Shown here one piece after another: positions 61,012 through 64,000 of a stretch of DNA of 64,000 nt; positions within the stretch are counted from its first letter, which is position 1; each line of letters opens with the position of its first letter. The notes beneath the pieces are model-generated. The model was not told the DNA's origin. It was given only the letters and a program-made list of their open reading frames with translations, and did not search any database. The DNA is from Actinobacillus porcitonsillarum (GTDB lineage: Bacteria; Pseudomonadota; Gammaproteobacteria; Enterobacterales; Pasteurellaceae). The stretch covers positions 558,001 to 622,000 of the forward strand of contig NZ_CP029206.1 in the NCBI RefSeq assembly GCF_003101015.1, written 5' to 3'. The position numbers were made by a program, and so were the translations under genes.

Positions 61012-61878
61012 ATGGCAGGTGCTAAAGAGATAAGAACCAAGATTGCGAGTGTTCGTAATACCCAAAAAATTACGAAAGCAATGGAAATGGTTGCTACCTC
61101 TAAAATGCGTAAAACGCAAGAGCGTATGGCGTCAAGTCGTCCTTATTCGGAAACCATCCGTAAGGTGATCAGCCATATTGCGAAAGGAAGCATTGGTTAC
61201 AAGCACCCGTTTTTAACTGAACGTGAAATTAAAAAAGTTGGCTATTTAGTGATTTCAACAGACCGTGGCTTATGTGGCGGTCTGAATATCAACTTATTCA
61301 AAGCGACTTTAAATGAATTTAAAACGTGGAAAGATAAAGACGTTAGTGTTGTACTTGGCTTAGTAGGATCAAAAGGGGCAAGTTTTTATCAAAACATTGG
61401 TTTAGATATTAAGGCTCAAGTAACAGGTTTAGGCGATAGACCCGAAATGGAAAACATTGTTGGGATCGTAAATGGTATGATCAATGCCTATCGTGAAGGC
61501 GAAATTGATGCCGTTTATGTTGCTTATAACCGTTTTGAAAATACGATGTCGCAGAAACCGGTTATTGCACAATTACTTCCGTTACCTCAGTTAGAGAATG
61601 ATGAATTAGAAACAAAAGGTTCGTGGGATTATCTTTATGAACCGAATCCAAAAGTGTTATTGGACAGTTTATTAGTTCGTTATTTAGAGACACAGGTATA
61701 TCAAGCAATTGTTGATAATCTTGCTTCTGAACAAGCCGCTCGAATGGTAGCAATGAAAGCCGCAACAGATAATGCGGGAACATTAATTGATGAATTGCAA
61801 TTAGTGTATAACAAAGCTCGCCAAGCAAGCATTACAAATGAATTAAATGAAATTGTTGCAGGTGCTGCGGCAATTTAA
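61012..61878 (+). CDS. atpG: ATP synthase F1 subunit gamma
   Basis: A 288-residue central-shaft protein. The N-terminal helix ([20 protein letters not shown] in part), [11 protein letters not shown] and the C-terminal [14 protein letters not shown] helix are typical. It lies 22 bases after atpA. Confidence 0.97.
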   Translation: MAGAKEIRTKIASVRNTQKITKAMEMVATSKMRKTQERMASSRPYSETIRKVISHIAKGSIGYKHPFLTEREIKKVGYLVISTDRGLCGGLNINLFKATLNEFKTWKDKDVSVVLGLVGSKGASFYQNIGLDIKAQVTGLGDRPEMENIVGIVNGMINAYREGEIDAVYVAYNRFENTMSQKPVIAQLLPLPQLENDELETKGSWDYLYEPNPKVLLDSLLVRYLETQVYQAIVDNLASEQAARMVAMKAATDNAGTLIDELQLVYNKARQASITNELNEIVAGAAAI

Positions 61879-63270
<1,392 letters not shown>

Positions 63271-63308
63271 TTGTTCCCTACCCCCATTAGGAACGAAAGG
63301 AGAACAAA

Positions 63309-63728
63309 ATGGCATCTCAATTTGAGCTTAATATCGTAAGTGCAGAAGAAAAAATCTTTAGCGGTAGCGTTGTTAGCGTTCGAGTAACCGGTGTTGATGG
63401 TGAGCTTGGTGTTTATGCAGGACACACGCCATTATTAACATCCATTAAACCCGGAATGGTAAAATATACCCTACAAGATGGTCGTGAAGAGTTTATTTAT
63501 GTATCGGGAGGCTTCTTAGAAGTACAACCGACAATCGTAACGGTGCTAGCTGATGTCGCAATTCGTGGCGAAGAGTTAGATCAACAACGAATTCTTGCGG
63601 CAAAACGTAAAGCTGAAGAGACATTAAGTAAAACAAATAATGCAGAACTTTCTGCAAAACTTTCTCGTGAGATTGCAAAACTAAGGGTTTATGAAATTGT
63701 GAACTCGAAGTTGGCAACAAGACGATAA
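63309..63728 (+). CDS. atpC: ATP synthase F1 subunit epsilon
   Basis: A 139-residue regulatory subunit: N-terminal beta sandwich ([19 protein letters not shown]) and a C-terminal helical arm. AAAGGAGAAC precedes the ATG. Last gene of the operon, followed by a strong terminator. Confidence 0.97.
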   Translation: MASQFELNIVSAEEKIFSGSVVSVRVTGVDGELGVYAGHTPLLTSIKPGMVKYTLQDGREEFIYVSGGFLEVQPTIVTVLADVAIRGEELDQQRILAAKRKAEETLSKTNNAELSAKLSREIAKLRVYEIVNSKLATRR

Positions 63729-63733
63729 TATAA

Positions 63734-63762
63734 AAAGCCTCAGTCATTTGCTGAGGCTTTTC
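63734..63762 (+). terminator. intrinsic terminator of the atp operon
   Basis: AAAGCCTCAG (63734-63743) and CTGAGGCTTT (63751-63760) form a perfect 10-bp stem with a 7-base loop, ending in T's. Confidence 0.92.
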
Positions 63763-63780
63763 TATGAGCAAGGAAATATA

Positions 63781-64000
63781 GTGGCAACAATGAAAGATAT
63801 TGCGAGTATAGCAGGAGTCTCGCTTTCAACGGTTTCTCACGTAGTAAATAATTCACGCTTTGTAAGTGAAGAAATTACTTTAAGAGTAAAAAAAGTCATT
63901 GAGGAGCTAAATTATCGTCCTTCATTGGTAGCAAGAAGTTTGAAGCTCAAGGAAACTAATACAATAGGAATGATTGTTACCACAAGTAACAACCCTTTTT
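63781..64000 (+). CDS. rbsR: LacI-family regulator, RbsR-like, cut by the window end
   Basis: The first 73 codons of a LacI-type repressor. GTG start after AAGGAAATATA. The helix-turn-helix ([20 protein letters not shown]), [11 protein letters not shown] and [18 protein letters not shown] closely follow, from memory, the ribose repressor RbsR. Purine or other LacI repressors remain possible. The gene runs off the right edge. Confidence 0.8.
   Translation, partial: MATMKDIASIAGVSLSTVSHVVNNSRFVSEEITLRVKKVIEELNYRPSLVARSLKLKETNTIGMIVTTSNNPF

Overview
The window reads as chromosomal DNA of a member of the Pasteurellaceae. Signs of this are the many nine-base DNA uptake signals in both family flavours (AAGTGCGGT and ACAAGCGGT), often paired as inverted dyads between genes, the A+T-rich composition, and gene neighbours typical of the family (YtfJ, YfcZ, Ohr, ACR3, a RbsR-like regulator beside the atp operon). 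Genus cannot be settled by eye; an Actinobacillus/Mannheimia/Bibersteinia-like animal bacterium fits.

Left part (1-19.8 kb): an MFS drug exporter with its MarR regulator is followed by a defence island. The island holds a type I restriction-modification locus (half-size HsdS, shortened DinD, HsdM, DUF3800 protein, full HsdS, a GHKL-ATPase/nuclease-like protein, HsdR, YgjP-type metallopeptidase). After it comes a large Avs-like STAND NTPase gene that has been wrecked. Two 1,070-bp IS30-family copies in opposite orientation sit inside it, and the 1.9-kb piece between them is inverted. Swapping the piece back and removing one copy of each 2-bp target duplication (AT and AC) restores one uninterrupted 1,389-codon reading frame.

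Middle part (19.5-40.5 kb): small detoxification and stress units, nearly all with a local regulator. They are an RND pump and its frameshifted membrane-fusion partner (MarR), a zinc/cadmium-type CDF exporter (MerR, classical 19-bp promoter spacer), an NAD(P)-binding oxidoreductase (HxlR gene 9.5 kb away), an Old Yellow Enzyme family gene (ArsR-type), a redox cluster of ferritin-like protein, HpaI aldolase, nitroreductase, Ohr, GNAT and GST (AraC), and an arsR-arsC-acr3 operon. Repeated upstream motifs tie most regulators to their targets.

Right part (40.5-64 kb): housekeeping DNA around the probable replication origin. rsmG and mnmG read leftward; a gene-free stretch of about 430 bp beside mnmG carries three perfect DnaA boxes, about eleven GATC sites and an A+T-rich block, and looks like oriC. 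To its right are YchJ, a frameshifted YgiW/YdeI-type gene, an amino-acid binding protein, the capsule genes kpsC-kpsS, a transglutaminase/MerT/MerP-like trio, YtfJ, the gluconate genes gntR-gntK-gntP with two operators, an amino-acid ABC permease and ATPase, YfcZ, and the complete atpIBEFHAGDC operon. The window ends inside a RbsR-like LacI-family gene.

No tRNA, rRNA or CRISPR array was seen.
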